NCBI GenBank assembly: GCA_963825615.1
Contig: CAWGTV010000001.1
Coordinates: 992,001 to 1,056,000, forward strand
DNA: 64,000 bases
Origin: JAHEDT01 sp963825615
GTDB lineage: Bacteria > Desulfobacterota > Desulfuromonadia > Desulfuromonadales > BM103
Direction: 5' to 3'
Part shown: one piece after another, positions 19,068 to 28,218 of the stretch
How the letters are laid out: every line of letters starts with the position of its first letter
How positions within the stretch are numbered: position 1 is the stretch's first letter
Position numbers and translations under genes: made by a program
The notes under the pieces: model-generated
The model's input: only the letters and a program-made list of their open reading frames with translations
Database searches by the model: none
What the model was told of the DNA's origin: nothing

Positions 19068-20049
19068 TCAGCCGCTGGCCTGGTGCGCCGGCATGATCTC
19101 TCCGGTGGGGCTCACGTAACGCACCTCGCAACAGAGTTCGAAGCCGATCCGCGCAGTACACGACCCGGCGAATATGGGCAATCAGGCGCAGCACATCTGC
19201 GGACGTGGCGCCTCCCAGGTTGACGATGAAGTTGGCATGCTGCGGCGAGACCTCGGCCTGGCCGATGCGCGTGCCCTTGAGACCGGCCTCCTCGATGATC
19301 CTCCCCGGCGGACCGACCGTGGCGTGCATCTCGCCGGTGCTCAAGAAGACCGAGCCGCAGTTCGGTATTTTGCGCGGGAACTTGCGGCGTCGTTCGCGCA
19401 GATCCTCGAGCATGGCGCGGCGAATCAGCCGCGGCTCACTGCGGGGGCACTCCAGCTCCGCCTTGACCACCACGACGCCGGTCCCCTGCAGGGCGCTGTG
19501 CCGGTAGGAGAAGTGGCAGTCTTCCTGACTCAACTCATGCGGCCGCCCATCGCGATCGACCACCCACACCCGCCGCACGTTCTCGCCGATCCCCCGGCGC
19601 TGGCTGCCACCGTTCATCAGCACCAGTCCACCGAGGGTGCCGGGGATGCCGATGGTGTGCTCCAGCCCGGCCAGGCCGGCCTGCATGGACCGGCGGGCCA
19701 AACCGGGCACCCAGGCGCCGGCTTCGGCCGTAATGCGCGTGCCGCTTATGTCGACACGGGACAAGTTGTGCCCCAGCTTGAGGACCACACCACGCAGCCC
19801 GGCGTCATCGAAGAGCAGGTTGGTCCCCTGGCCGATCACCAGCAGCGGCAGCCCGTGTCCACGGGCAAAGGAGACCACTGTCACCACCTGGCCAATCGTC
19901 GCCGGCTCGATCAGCAGATCGGCAGAACCACCGATCTGCCAGCTGTTGTGATCGGCGAGCGGCTCGTCCAGAAACCGCTCGCCGATCTCCAGTTCGGCCA
20001 GTTGTAGCAGATGCTCCCGATAGATGCTGTTCGGAATAAATTCAACCAT
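19068..20049 (-). CDS. murB: MurB, UDP-N-acetylenolpyruvoylglucosamine reductase, frameshifted near the C-terminus
   Basis: MurB makes UDP-MurNAc in peptidoglycan synthesis. Seen: NSWQIGGSADLLIEP (FAD domain), GQGTNLLF, GLEHTIGIPGTLGG, the catalytic region NCGSVF, and GRIIEEAGLKG with SPQHANFIVN. The frame breaks at 19155 by one extra base. Removing it restores ARIGFELCCEVRYVSPTGE and a stop at 19068, about 326 residues. Because MurB is normally essential and the tail is perfect in the next frame, a sequence error is likely. It stands outside any mur-fts cluster. Confidence 0.92.
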
Positions 20050-20150
20050 AAAAAATCGAAGTCCCGATGCCTTTTGATCCCCTGAAAAGCACAGGGTTCA
20101 GGATACAGAATACTTCAGCCTGAAGGAAGGAGAAAGCCTTCCCGCTCGCC

Positions 20151-20858
20151 TCAGCGGCGCTGTGACGGCTTGGGGCGCGTTGCCAGAAGCTCGGCGACGA
20201 AGACCACATGCCGCAGGCCACCACGGCCGGGGCGCACATTGCTCACCGTGAAGCCTGCTTGCTGCAGGCGCTTGACAAACCCCTCATCGTAGTTTTCCCC
20301 CCAGATGGCGAACACCCCGCCCGGGTTGAGCGCGGCCCTGACATTGGCGATCGCCCGGCTGCCGTAGAGCGGGTCGTTGACCGGATCGGTGCGGAAATGC
20401 GGCCCCTTGTAGAGGTCGAAGACGATGGCATCGAAGCGCTCGACCGGGACGGATTTGGCGCTCCGGCGCACCAGGTCGGCGACATCGGTGATCTCGACCG
20501 TCACGCGGGGGTCGCTGACCGCACGGTCGGTCAACACCGCCAGCGGGCCGTGGCACCAGGCAACCACCACCGGATTCAGTTCGGCAACCACCACCCGCGC
20601 GCGCGCCGGCAGGCTGTCGAGCACCGCCTTGAGCGTAAAACCCATCCCCAGCCCCCCGACCAGCACCCGCGGCGCAGGATGCTCCCTGAGCTGCTTGCAG
20701 CCGAGCTGACCGAGCACCACCTCGGAGCGGTTGGCCATGCTGTTCATCAGCACCAGGCCGCCGACGGTAATCAGGAAATCGCGCTCATCGCGCTGACGCA
20801 GCTCGAGCACGCCTTCGTCGGTGCTGATACTGTCGAGCGTCTTCCAGGGTTTGGCCAT
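20151..20858 (-). CDS. Spermidine synthase-like SAM/dcSAM-binding protein
   Basis: A 235-residue Rossmann protein of the spermine/spermidine synthase fold. VLVGGLGMGFTL is the nucleotide loop, VVVAELNPVVVAW the acidic strand, and DAIVFDLYKGPH the site equivalent to the catalytic Asp region. It lacks the N-terminal beta domain of true spermidine synthases, so methyltransferase or other activity is possible. ATG 20858 follows AAGGGA; the extra upstream codons lack a ribosome site. It follows hflC after a hairpin. Confidence 0.75.
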   Translation of the reverse strand: MAKPWKTLDSISTDEGVLELRQRDERDFLITVGGLVLMNSMANRSEVVLGQLGCKQLREHPAPRVLVGGLGMGFTLKAVLDSLPARARVVVAELNPVVVAWCHGPLAVLTDRAVSDPRVTVEITDVADLVRRSAKSVPVERFDAIVFDLYKGPHFRTDPVNDPLYGSRAIANVRAALNPGGVFAIWGENYDEGFVKRLQQAGFTVSNVRPGRGGLRHVVFVAELLATRPKPSQRR

Positions 20859-20896
20859 GTGTGATCCCTTGCCACGCTTGCCGAGGAACGGCAAAC

Positions 20897-20921
20897 GGGG
20901 ACGGCCGTCATGGCCATCCCC
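20897..20921 (-). terminator. Hairpin after hflC
   Basis: Arms GGGGACGGCC (20897-20906) and GGCCATCCCC (20912-20921) pair with one mismatch, 40 bp after the hflC stop on the minus strand. No U tract is present. Confidence 0.4.
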
Positions 20922-20960
20922 GCTGCCGGATCGTTTGCGCAGGACACCTTCGCCAAAAGA

Positions 20961-21890
20961 CTACTGGGCATCCTTGAGGTACTTGTAGTAATCCGAGTCG
21001 GTCGAGATGATCAGCCGGCCGTTCTGCTGGATCGACTTCTTGTAGGATTCCATGGTCCGCAGGAAGGCATAGAACTCCTTGTCCTGGTTGTAGGCCTCGG
21101 CGTAGATGGATGCCGCCTCGGCATCGGCCGCGCCGCGCACCTCGAGCACCTTGCGGTAGGCCTCGGAGCTGATCTCCTTCAGTTCACGCCCCATCTTGCC
21201 GAGGATCTCGGCCTTCTCCCCTTCGCCTTCGGAGCGGTACTCGGCGGCGACCTTCTTGCGCTCGTTGATCATGCGCTCGTAGACCCGGACCCGGACCTGC
21301 TCGACGTAGTTGATGCGCTTGATCTGCACATCGACCAGTTCGATGCCGTATTCAGGGGTGCTGGCCCGGGCCTTTTCGAGGATACCGGCAAAGATTTCTT
21401 CGCGACCGACCAGCTCCTCTTTCTTGATCTCGACCCCTTCGACCTCGAAGCGCTCCTCTTCGGCGTCCTGGGCTTTGTAATCGCTGCCGCGCACCAGTTC
21501 GACCAGCAGCCGTCCGGAGACCGCGTCGCGGACCACCGAGTCGATGATATCGTCGAGGCGGCTCTGGGCGCCTCGTTCGGTGGCGACCGTCTTGTAGAAC
21601 AGCAGAGGATCGACGATCCGCCAGCGCGCGGTGGTGTCGACCCAGATGAACCTTTTGTCCTTGGTCGGGATCTGGTTGGGATCACCGTCCCATTTCAGGA
21701 TGCGTTTTTCAAAGCGGTTGACCTTCTGCACGAAAGGAATCTTCAGATGCAGGCCGGGTTCGACGACATCGCTCACCGGCTTGCCGAACTGGGTGACGAT
21801 CGCCTGCTCCGCCTCGTTGACCACGTAGAGGCCGTCCATGCCGATAAAAATCACGGCGACGATGATGACAAAGAAAATGGGTGCTTTCAT
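20961..21890 (-). CDS. hflC: HflC, FtsH-modulating SPFH/band 7 membrane protein
   Basis: A 309-residue SPFH protein with one N-terminal membrane segment (FFVIIVAVIFIGM). The band 7 domain runs from about residue 20 to 220 and ends in the helical region with RGAADAEAASIYAEAYNQD. HflC and HflK assemble into a large cage around FtsH and limit its proteolysis. ATG 21890 overlaps the corrected hflK stop as ATGA and follows GGAGGGG. Confidence 0.93.
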   Translation of the reverse strand: MKAPIFFVIIVAVIFIGMDGLYVVNEAEQAIVTQFGKPVSDVVEPGLHLKIPFVQKVNRFEKRILKWDGDPNQIPTKDKRFIWVDTTARWRIVDPLLFYKTVATERGAQSRLDDIIDSVVRDAVSGRLLVELVRGSDYKAQDAEEERFEVEGVEIKKEELVGREEIFAGILEKARASTPEYGIELVDVQIKRINYVEQVRVRVYERMINERKKVAAEYRSEGEGEKAEILGKMGRELKEISSEAYRKVLEVRGAADAEAASIYAEAYNQDKEFYAFLRTMESYKKSIQQNGRLIISTDSDYYKYLKDAQ

Positions 21891-22917
21891 TGCTTGGCCC
21901 CTCCTTCCATGGTTTTGCGCAGGGGGAGCAGCGGCAGCAGCCCCCCGCCCTTCTCGTCCATGATGTAAATCTCGTCCAGGCGGGGCATGACTTCCTCGAG
22001 CGTCTCGATGTGGATGCGGCGCCGGGTCACTTCGGCGCCTTGCGATATTCCGTCAGCAGGGCCATGAACCGGTTGGTCTCACCGCGCGCCTTGTTGATGC
22101 GCTCGACCGCGTAACCCTCGGCCTCCTGCAGCGCCTGCTTCGCTTCACCACGGGCGCGCGGCACCTCGCGGTTGAACTGCTCACGGGCCTGGAAGATCAG
22201 GCTCTCCTTCTGCTGTTCGGCCTCGTTGACCTCGTTGAAGGCGGCCTTGACCGGATCGGGCGGCGTGACGTCCTGGAACTTGACCGTGACGATGCGGATG
22301 CCGATGTCGTAGTTGTTGAGCGTTGTCTGCAGGTTCTGCTCGATCTCCCCGGACAGTTGAGCGCGCTCGGTGGTCAGGACATCGGTGACATTGGCGTTGC
22401 CGATCGCCTTGCGCACCATCGCCTCGGCAATGTCGCGCACCGTGCCGACCGGATCCTTGATGCGGAAGATGAACTTGAAGGGATCGGCGATCTGGAACTG
22501 CACGATCCACTCGACGTCGCTGACGTTGAGGTCGCCGGTGAGGGTCAGGGACTCTTCCTCAAGCCCCTTCTTGGTGTAGGTCGTGCGCACATCAGGAGTC
22601 ACCGTGCGGAAGCCGAACTCCTCCTTGAGCACGCGTCCGGTCTGCGCCAGGTACACCTGGTCAATGCCGAAAGGGAGCTTGAAATGCAGCCCCGGCTCGG
22701 AGAAGGTCGAAAACTTGCCGAAGCGCAGCACCACGCCGGTCTCTTCGGTATCCACCTCGTACATGCTGCTGTAGCCACCGATAACGACCAGAAAGATCAC
22801 GATCAGTATCGGCAAAATCCCCTTCTGCGGACCGAACTTGTTCTTCAGGTGATTCTTGATTTCGATGACCTTCTTTTCCAGGTCCTCACTCGAGGGACCC
22901 CTGCCCCAATCCTGCAT
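21887..22917 (-). CDS. hflK: HflK, FtsH-modulating SPFH/band 7 membrane protein, frameshifted near the C-terminus
   Basis: A membrane-anchored SPFH protein with a Gly/Pro-containing N-terminus, membrane segment PILIVIFLVVIGGYSSMY, band 7 domain, and helical RARGEAKQALQEAEGYAVER region. The apparent stop at 22027 follows AEYRKAPK, where one base is missing (near 22031). Restoring it continues VTRRRIHIETLEEVMPRLDE and LLPLLPLRKTMEGGAKQ to a TGA that overlaps the hflC ATG. That is the usual HflK tail, giving about 343 residues. ATG 22917 is chosen for its GAAGGAG; ATG 22932 has none. Confidence 0.92.
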
Positions 22918-23216
22918 TCCAGACTCCTTCATATCTTAGGCAAAACTTACATCCCGGTATCGCAAACCGATATCCGGCTGGACAAATCTCATTTTTATCA
23001 ATATTTATATCAGGTTTGCCAACCGAAACAAAGGCCGGGGGGCAATTTCAAGGAGATAAATTAGGATTATCCGCGAGGACGCTTGCAATAGGCTCTGGCA
23101 GACGGTGATTAAAATAGTAGCTCCTGGGGACAGGGTCAGCGCATCGCGCTGTGCCGCATGCTGTTCAACTGGGAGACGATGACCATATGGTGCTCATTGA
23201 AGCAGACGATGTCTTA
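22918..23216. other. Intergenic interval upstream of hflK
   Basis: About 300 bp without a gene. The hflK promoter must lie here. Near 23130-23150 the sequence GGGGACAGGGTCAGCGC runs into CAGCGC-ATC-GCGCTG, a six-bp hairpin. This resembles the edge of a small repetitive element but is too short to call. Confidence 0.4.
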
Positions 23217-23730
23217 TCATGACGAACCTGTCGACGTAGCGGTTGCCTGGGAAATCGTAGAAACCGAACTACCCGAGTATCTCCGAAGGGTCCTGCTGCA
23301 GTCACTAGCCGTCTTTTCCAGGTCAAGCCAGACGTGGTCAACAACCCTCGGCAGTAAAGCAATCCAGACATCTTCCTGCGGCAGCCCCGTGGCCCGGTTG
23401 AGGCTGCAGAGCAGAGCCGCCGTGCCGATACAGCTCCCCACCCGGTGCTTAAGCGTCGCACTGACCGGACCGCAAGGGACAAAAGGCACGAACTTTATCT
23501 CATCTGCCACGATGCGGTACGCATCTTCGTAGGACTTGAACTGCTTTGCGAGCTTGGCGACGTCAGGATCCTCCGGCTCGATCAAATCAATATAGCTGTC
23601 GATCGGATTGGTGCGAAAGTCAAGAAAGGCCAGCATCCAGATCCGCATGCGCCAGAGGATGCCCGCTCAGAACCAACCAGGCCAGGAGAATAAGGAAGGC
23701 GTGTTCGAATGTCTGTATGCGCTCGACTAT
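23217..23730 (-). pseudogene. Transglutaminase-like superfamily pseudogene
   Basis: The readable core matches bacterial transglutaminase-like proteins: FKSYEDAYRIVADEIKFVPF, the catalytic Cys region HRVGSCIGTAALLCSLNRATG, and DHVWLDLEK holding the catalytic His. After that the natural continuation (LQQDPS, FYDFPGNRYVDRFVMIRHRL) is found only in another frame and is interrupted by TAG, TGA and TAG codons. At the N-terminus a signal-peptide-like stretch (HAFLILLAWLVLSGHPLAHA) lies in a different frame from the core and has no start codon. Unlike the single-indel genes elsewhere, this one carries several independent lesions, so it is a genuine relic. Confidence 0.7.
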
Positions 23731-23817
23731 ACACGAAAAATGCGTGCATTAAAATATATTACTTAAACATGGAAAATTTATGACTTATGGTCTTGCCCGC
23801 GAAGAAGCCGCTGCGCA

Positions 23818-25060
23818 TCACCCTGCGGCCGCACTGATGCCGGCCAGATACCCGGTCGACCAGCATTCCTGCAGGTTGAAGCCGCCGGTCGGCCCGTCGA
23901 GGTCGATCATCTCGCCGGCGAAGAACAGGTTTTCGACGTGCTTCGACCGCATGCTGCGCATATCGATATCCTGCAGGGCAACACCTCCCGAGGTGATGAT
24001 CGCCCGACGGAACCCTTCGCAGCTGGCAACCTTGAGCTCCATGCTCCTTGAACAGCTGCAATAGCCGTTGCCGCTCCGCCCGTGTCACCGAGTGACACTT
24101 CTTCTTCGGGTCGATGCCGACCAGCCGGACAAAAACCGGGATCATATCGCGCGGCAGCAGCTTGCCGAGGGAGTTGCCGAAATCCTGGTTGCTGTGCTCA
24201 GTCAGCTCCCGCTGCAGGCGCTTGTCGAAAAGTTCGGCGCTGACCGCCGGCTTGAAGTCCAGCAACAGCGTCACCTCACCCTGCTTGAGGGCTGCGCGGA
24301 TGCGACTGCTCATGTCGAGAACGATCGGGCCGCCGATGCCGGAGCGGGTAAAAAAGGCTTCACCGAAGCGCTCATCGACCTTGGCGCCGTCGATACACAG
24401 GGTCACCCTGACATTCTTGAGATTGAAATGACTGACCTCGGCGGTCCAGCTCTCGCGCAAGGTGACCGGCACCAAGGCCGGCTCAGGAGTCACCAGGCGG
24501 TGCCCGCTGCCCTTGGCCCAGGCGTAACCGTCACCGGTACAGCCGGTTTCCGGATAGGAAAGACCGCCCGTGGCCAAGACGACACGGCCAGCAACAAAAG
24601 CGCCTGACGTGGTCTCGACGGCCTTGACCAAGCCGTCCTCGATCAGCAGTTTTTTCACCGTGCAGGAGGTGCGCAGTTCAACACCGGCATCACGGACAAA
24701 ACGTTCCAGGACCTTCTGGATATCTTGCGCTTCGCCGCTTTGCGGAAAGATCCGGCCACCCCGCTCAACCGTCAGCGGCACGCCCCGCTCTTCAAAGAAC
24801 GCCACCACGTCCTTGACGCCGAAAGCGTAGAGTGCCGTCAGCAAGGCCCGCCCGTTGCGGCCGAAATGCTCGACCAACTTGCGCGGATCCTCCTCGCTTT
24901 GCGCAACGTTGCAGCGCCCTTTGCCGGTAATGAGCAGCTTCGCACCACAGCGCGCGTTCTTTTCCAGCAGCAGCACTCGGGCGTCCTGGCGGGCGGCGAA
25001 CCCGGCGGCAAACAGCCCGGCCGGACCGCCGCCGATCACGATGACATCGTATTCTTTCAT
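23818..25060 (-). CDS. HI0933/BaiN-type NAD(P)/FAD-dependent oxidoreductase, frameshifted
   Basis: A flavoprotein of the HI0933 family. The FAD-binding GGGPAGLFAAGFAAR is at residues 10-24, LLLEKNARCGAKLLITGKGRCN is the family signature, and VLATGGLSYPETGCTGDGY follows in the middle. One extra base at 24043 breaks LFKEMELKVASCEGF. Corrected, the frame continues FRRAIITSGGV and FFAGEMIDLDGPTGGFNLQ to the stop at 23818, about 413 residues. Substrates are largely unknown; one relative, BaiN, acts on bile acid intermediates. It is divergent from the S1 gene. Confidence 0.9.
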
Positions 25061-25241
25061 GCAAATCCATGTCCTGTCTTTACAAGCTGCGGATATTTTG
25101 TCGCGTAGCTGCGATCAGGATAGCAGGTTTGTGGCGGAATTCGTCAAGATTACACGACTCCTTCCATCTTAGGTCATGACAGCCATGATAAATAGGCCTA
25201 TAATGATCGTTTTCAACCAATTCTTGAAGAAGAGGCAAGCG

Positions 25242-26423
25242 ATGAGTGACGACACATTCGACGATCAGGACATGAGTGAAGAAGGGAGTTTTGCCGAGTT
25301 GTTCGAGCAGAGCCAGGTGGGGAAGTCGCAACTTGAGCCGGGGCAGAAAATCGAGGCCACGGTGCTGCAGGTCGGCAGCGAGTGGATTTTCCTCGATGTC
25401 GGCCAGAAGGGCGAAGGCGTGCTCGACACCAGGGAACTCCTCGACAACGAGGGCAACCTGAGCGTCGCGGTCGGTGATCGCGTCAGCGCCTATTTCATGT
25501 CGCGCAAAGGCGGTGAACTGCGCTTCACCACCCGCCTTGGCGGCGGCTCCGCCGGTACCGCCCAACTGGAAGAAGCCTGGCGCAGCGAGATCCCTGTGGA
25601 AGGACGCATCGAGAAAGAGATCAAGGGCGGTTACGAGATCAAACTGCCCGGCAATGTCCGCGCCTTCTGTCCCTTCTCCCAACTGGGCCAACGACGCCAG
25701 GACAACCCTGAAGACGTGATCGGCAAGACCCTGTCCTTCCGCATCAGCCAGTTCAGCGAGCAGGGACGCAACATCGTCGTCTCGCACCGGGTCATTCAGG
25801 AAGAAGAGCGCCACCAACAGCGGGCCGAGTTGATGACAACCCTCAAGGAAGGCATGTTGGTTTCGGGGACCGTCACCAACATTCGCGATTTCGGTGCTTT
25901 CATCGATATCGGCGGCCTCGAAGGCCTGTTGCCGATCTCGGAAATCTCCTATGGCCGGGTGCAAGACATCAATGAGGTCCTGCAGGTCGGTCAGCAGCTT
26001 GAAGTCGCCGTCAAAAAATGTGACTGGGAGAAAGAACGGTTTTCCTTCAGCCTGCGCGACACCCTGGCCAACCCCTGGAGCAAAGTTGCAACCAGCTTCC
26101 CGGTCGGGTCAACCCACACCGGCACCGTCACGCGCCTCGCCCAATTCGGCGCCTTCGTCACCCTGGAGGAAGGGATTGACGGCCTGATGCATATTTCGAA
26201 GATCGGCGGAGACCAGCGCATCAAGCACCCCCAGGACGTGCTCAAGCTCGGCCAGCAATTGCAGGTCACCGTGGAAAAGATCGACCTTGACGAGAAACGC
26301 ATCTCCCTGGCACCTGTCAGCAACAAGGAGGAAGAATCACTGGAGACCTCCTACGAAGAGAAAGCCACGGGTGGGATGGGTTCGTTTGCGGAGCTGTTCA
26401 AAAACGCGCAGAAGAAAAAGTAA
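25242..26423 (+). CDS. Four-domain S1 RNA-binding protein (ribosomal S1-like)
   Basis: A 393-residue protein with four S1 OB-fold repeats at about 28-100, 110-175, 190-260 and 275-345. The third and fourth are the best (GTVTNIRDFGAFIDIGGLEG, GTVTRLAQFGAFVTLEEGID). It is shorter than the six-domain RpsA and probably acts as an accessory translation or RNA-binding factor. The motif GSFAELF occurs twice, near the N-terminus (residues 15-21) and 14 residues from the C-terminus, outside the S1 domains. ATG 25242 follows AAGAGGC; the upstream in-frame start is unlikely. Confidence 0.88.
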   Translation: MSDDTFDDQDMSEEGSFAELFEQSQVGKSQLEPGQKIEATVLQVGSEWIFLDVGQKGEGVLDTRELLDNEGNLSVAVGDRVSAYFMSRKGGELRFTTRLGGGSAGTAQLEEAWRSEIPVEGRIEKEIKGGYEIKLPGNVRAFCPFSQLGQRRQDNPEDVIGKTLSFRISQFSEQGRNIVVSHRVIQEEERHQQRAELMTTLKEGMLVSGTVTNIRDFGAFIDIGGLEGLLPISEISYGRVQDINEVLQVGQQLEVAVKKCDWEKERFSFSLRDTLANPWSKVATSFPVGSTHTGTVTRLAQFGAFVTLEEGIDGLMHISKIGGDQRIKHPQDVLKLGQQLQVTVEKIDLDEKRISLAPVSNKEEESLETSYEEKATGGMGSFAELFKNAQKKK

Positions 26424-26452
26424 CTGTTTTCGGCAACGAGACTTAGGAGTTA

Positions 26453-26484
26453 AACGAGGGGCTCTTGCACAAGAGCCCCTCGTT
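26453..26484 (+). terminator. Perfect 14-bp hairpin between the S1 gene and rarD
   Basis: Arms AACGAGGGGCTCTT (26453-26466) and AAGAGCCCCTCGTT (26471-26484) pair perfectly with the loop GCAC, 30 bp after the S1 stop. No T tract follows; instead an ATG lies three bases on. It could end the S1 transcript or fold the rarD ribosome site away. Confidence 0.6.
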
Positions 26485-26498
26485 AAATGATTACCAAG

Positions 26499-27449
26499 AT
26501 GAACGCTGCTACTCCCCTTGCTGAACAGCAACCGATCGAACGCCTCCCTTTCACGGAGAGCTCGCGGCTCGGCGTGATTTACGGCCTGGCGGCTTACTGC
26601 ACCTGGGGGGCCTTCCCGGTTTTTTTCAAAGCCCTGCACGGTGCAGCGCCGCTGGAAATCGTTTGTCACCGCATCGTCTGGTCAGTGCTGTTCCTCATCG
26701 TGCTGGTGACTGCACGCCGACAGTTCGGGCCGCTTGCCAGGGCCCTGCACAACCGCCAGGCGCTACTGACTCTGTGCGGCTCGACACTCCTCATCGCCAC
26801 CAACTGGCTGGTCTTCATTTACGCAATTCAGCAAGGAGAAGTCCTGCAGTCGAGCCTGGGTTACTTTATCACGCCGTTGATCAGCGTCCTGCTCGGCTGC
26901 GTTTTCTTGCGCGAGCGACTCAGCCGCTGGCAGCTGCTAAGCGTTCTGCTCGCGATGACCGGGGTCCTCAACCTGACCTTACATCATGGGCGGTTTCCCT
27001 GGATTGCTCTGGTGTTGGCCACCTCTTTCGGCCTCTACGGCCTGTTGCGCAAAGTCGTGCGGGTCGAGGCCATGGTCGGCCTCACGGTGGAGACGCTTCT
27101 GCTCGGGCCAATCGCCCTCGGCTACCTGGTTTACCTGGCATCCCAGCAGCAGGGCGCCTTCCTCGCCGGGGAGCTGCGACTGGACCTGCTCCTGCCGCTC
27201 TCCGGGGTCGTGACCGCCATCCCCCTGCTGCTTTTCGTCGGCGCCGCCCGCCGCCTGCAATTGGCGACCATCGGCTTCCTGCAGTACATCACCCCCAGCC
27301 TGCATTTCATGCTCGCCGTCGGGCTCTACCATGAGCCCTTCACGCAGGGGCACCTGTTCAGCTTCCTCTGCATCTGGGCGGGGCTGGGGATATATTCGAG
27401 TGACGCCCTGTGGAAAAACCGGGCAACGCGGAGCAGGCAGACGACCTGA
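26499..27449 (+). CDS. rarD: RarD-type EamA-family transporter
   Basis: About 316 residues with ten hydrophobic segments and two EamA halves. LGVIYGLAAYCTWGAFPVFF, HRIVWSVLFLIVL, and NWLVFIYAIQ with SLGYFITPLISVLLG are the RarD hallmarks. Substrate unknown; the name comes from a chloramphenicol phenotype. The start is uncertain: ATG 26487 lies against the hairpin, ATG 26499 and GTG 26574 are also in frame, and none has a good ribosome site. Confidence 0.88.
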   Translation: MNAATPLAEQQPIERLPFTESSRLGVIYGLAAYCTWGAFPVFFKALHGAAPLEIVCHRIVWSVLFLIVLVTARRQFGPLARALHNRQALLTLCGSTLLIATNWLVFIYAIQQGEVLQSSLGYFITPLISVLLGCVFLRERLSRWQLLSVLLAMTGVLNLTLHHGRFPWIALVLATSFGLYGLLRKVVRVEAMVGLTVETLLLGPIALGYLVYLASQQQGAFLAGELRLDLLLPLSGVVTAIPLLLFVGAARRLQLATIGFLQYITPSLHFMLAVGLYHEPFTQGHLFSFLCIWAGLGIYSSDALWKNRATRSRQTT

Positions 27450-27454
27450 ACAAG

Positions 27455-28111
27455 CTACCTGCGGATGAGCAGCACGGCAAATTCCGTCAGTTGCGTCACC
27501 CCCCGGGCCGCCAATCCCTGGTGTGACCGGAGCGAGTCTTCTGCAGCCAGGGGCTCCAGGAGAAAGGCCGGCCCGAACAATGACTCAAGCTCTTGCCGAT
27601 CAACTGAAAAAGGCGGCCCCATGGTCTCACTCTGGTCGTATTCGTAGCTGACCATGAGAACCCGGCCTCCGGACGGCAGCAGAGCCGCAAGATGGCGCGC
27701 ATAGCGCGCTCTCATCTCGGGAGGAAAGGCGACAACTGCACCACGATCATAAACTGCCCGCGCCCCATCAAGAGCGGCCGCCGTCAACTTGAAAAAATCT
27801 CCGCAGTACAGCTTGTATCCTTGGGCACAATAGCAAGGTAGAGCTGCCAGGGACAGCCACTCTCCGCTCAGCTGATTCTCGTTGACGAACGCCTCCAGAG
27901 CAGCGCGGCTCAGCTCGATGCCGCGCACATGCAACCCCTGGTCACGCAACCAGAGCAAATCTCGGCTCTTGCCGCAGAGCGGTACGAAAAAAGATTCTCC
28001 ATCCCTGACTTGCAGCAAATCGAAAAATCGCTGCAGGTAGTGGTGTGGCTCGTTCTTGTGGAATCCGATGTCATTCTTTGCCCAGCGCGCAAGCCAGAAT
28101 TCTTCATCCAT
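27455..28111 (-). CDS. tpm: Thiopurine S-methyltransferase (TPMT) family protein
   Basis: A 218-residue SAM-dependent methyltransferase of the TPMT family. It has the N-terminal FWLARWAKNDIGFHKNEPH, motif I FFVPLCGKSRDLLWL, RGIELSRAAL, and VYDRGAVVAFPPEMR. Bacterial members methylate thiols, selenium or tellurium compounds. It converges with rarD with five bases between stops and is downstream of the REP-like hairpin. Confidence 0.92.
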   Translation of the reverse strand: MDEEFWLARWAKNDIGFHKNEPHHYLQRFFDLLQVRDGESFFVPLCGKSRDLLWLRDQGLHVRGIELSRAALEAFVNENQLSGEWLSLAALPCYCAQGYKLYCGDFFKLTAAALDGARAVYDRGAVVAFPPEMRARYARHLAALLPSGGRVLMVSYEYDQSETMGPPFSVDRQELESLFGPAFLLEPLAAEDSLRSHQGLAARGVTQLTEFAVLLIRR

Positions 28112-28150
28112 AAATCACCAATCTTGACGTTCTTCGTCTTCCTATAGGAG

Positions 28151-28213
28151 TCAGGTCTACACATTTCACATTTTTTGTATCAGATGCATTTTTTGTGAAA
28201 TGTGTAGACCTGA
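28151..28213. repeat. REP-like inverted repeat, 20-bp perfect arms
   Basis: TCAGGTCTACACATTTCACA at 28151-28170 and its exact complement at 28194-28213 enclose 23 T-rich bases. GGTC/GACC-containing palindromes of this look are typical of dispersed REP elements linked to RAYT transposases. No such transposase gene is in the window. It lies between yqaA and tpm and could also end yqaA transcripts. Confidence 0.65.
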
Positions 28214-28218
28214 CCCCT

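Noticed and set aside
23110..23160. REP or transposase edge
   Set aside because: Only a six-bp hairpin and a GGGGACAGGGTC string; too little to name an element.
23217..23480. Reading the in-frame TGA/TAG codons of the transglutaminase-like relic as recoding
   Set aside because: The stops do not fall at a redox or catalytic residue, include TAG, and come with frameshifts; decay explains them better.
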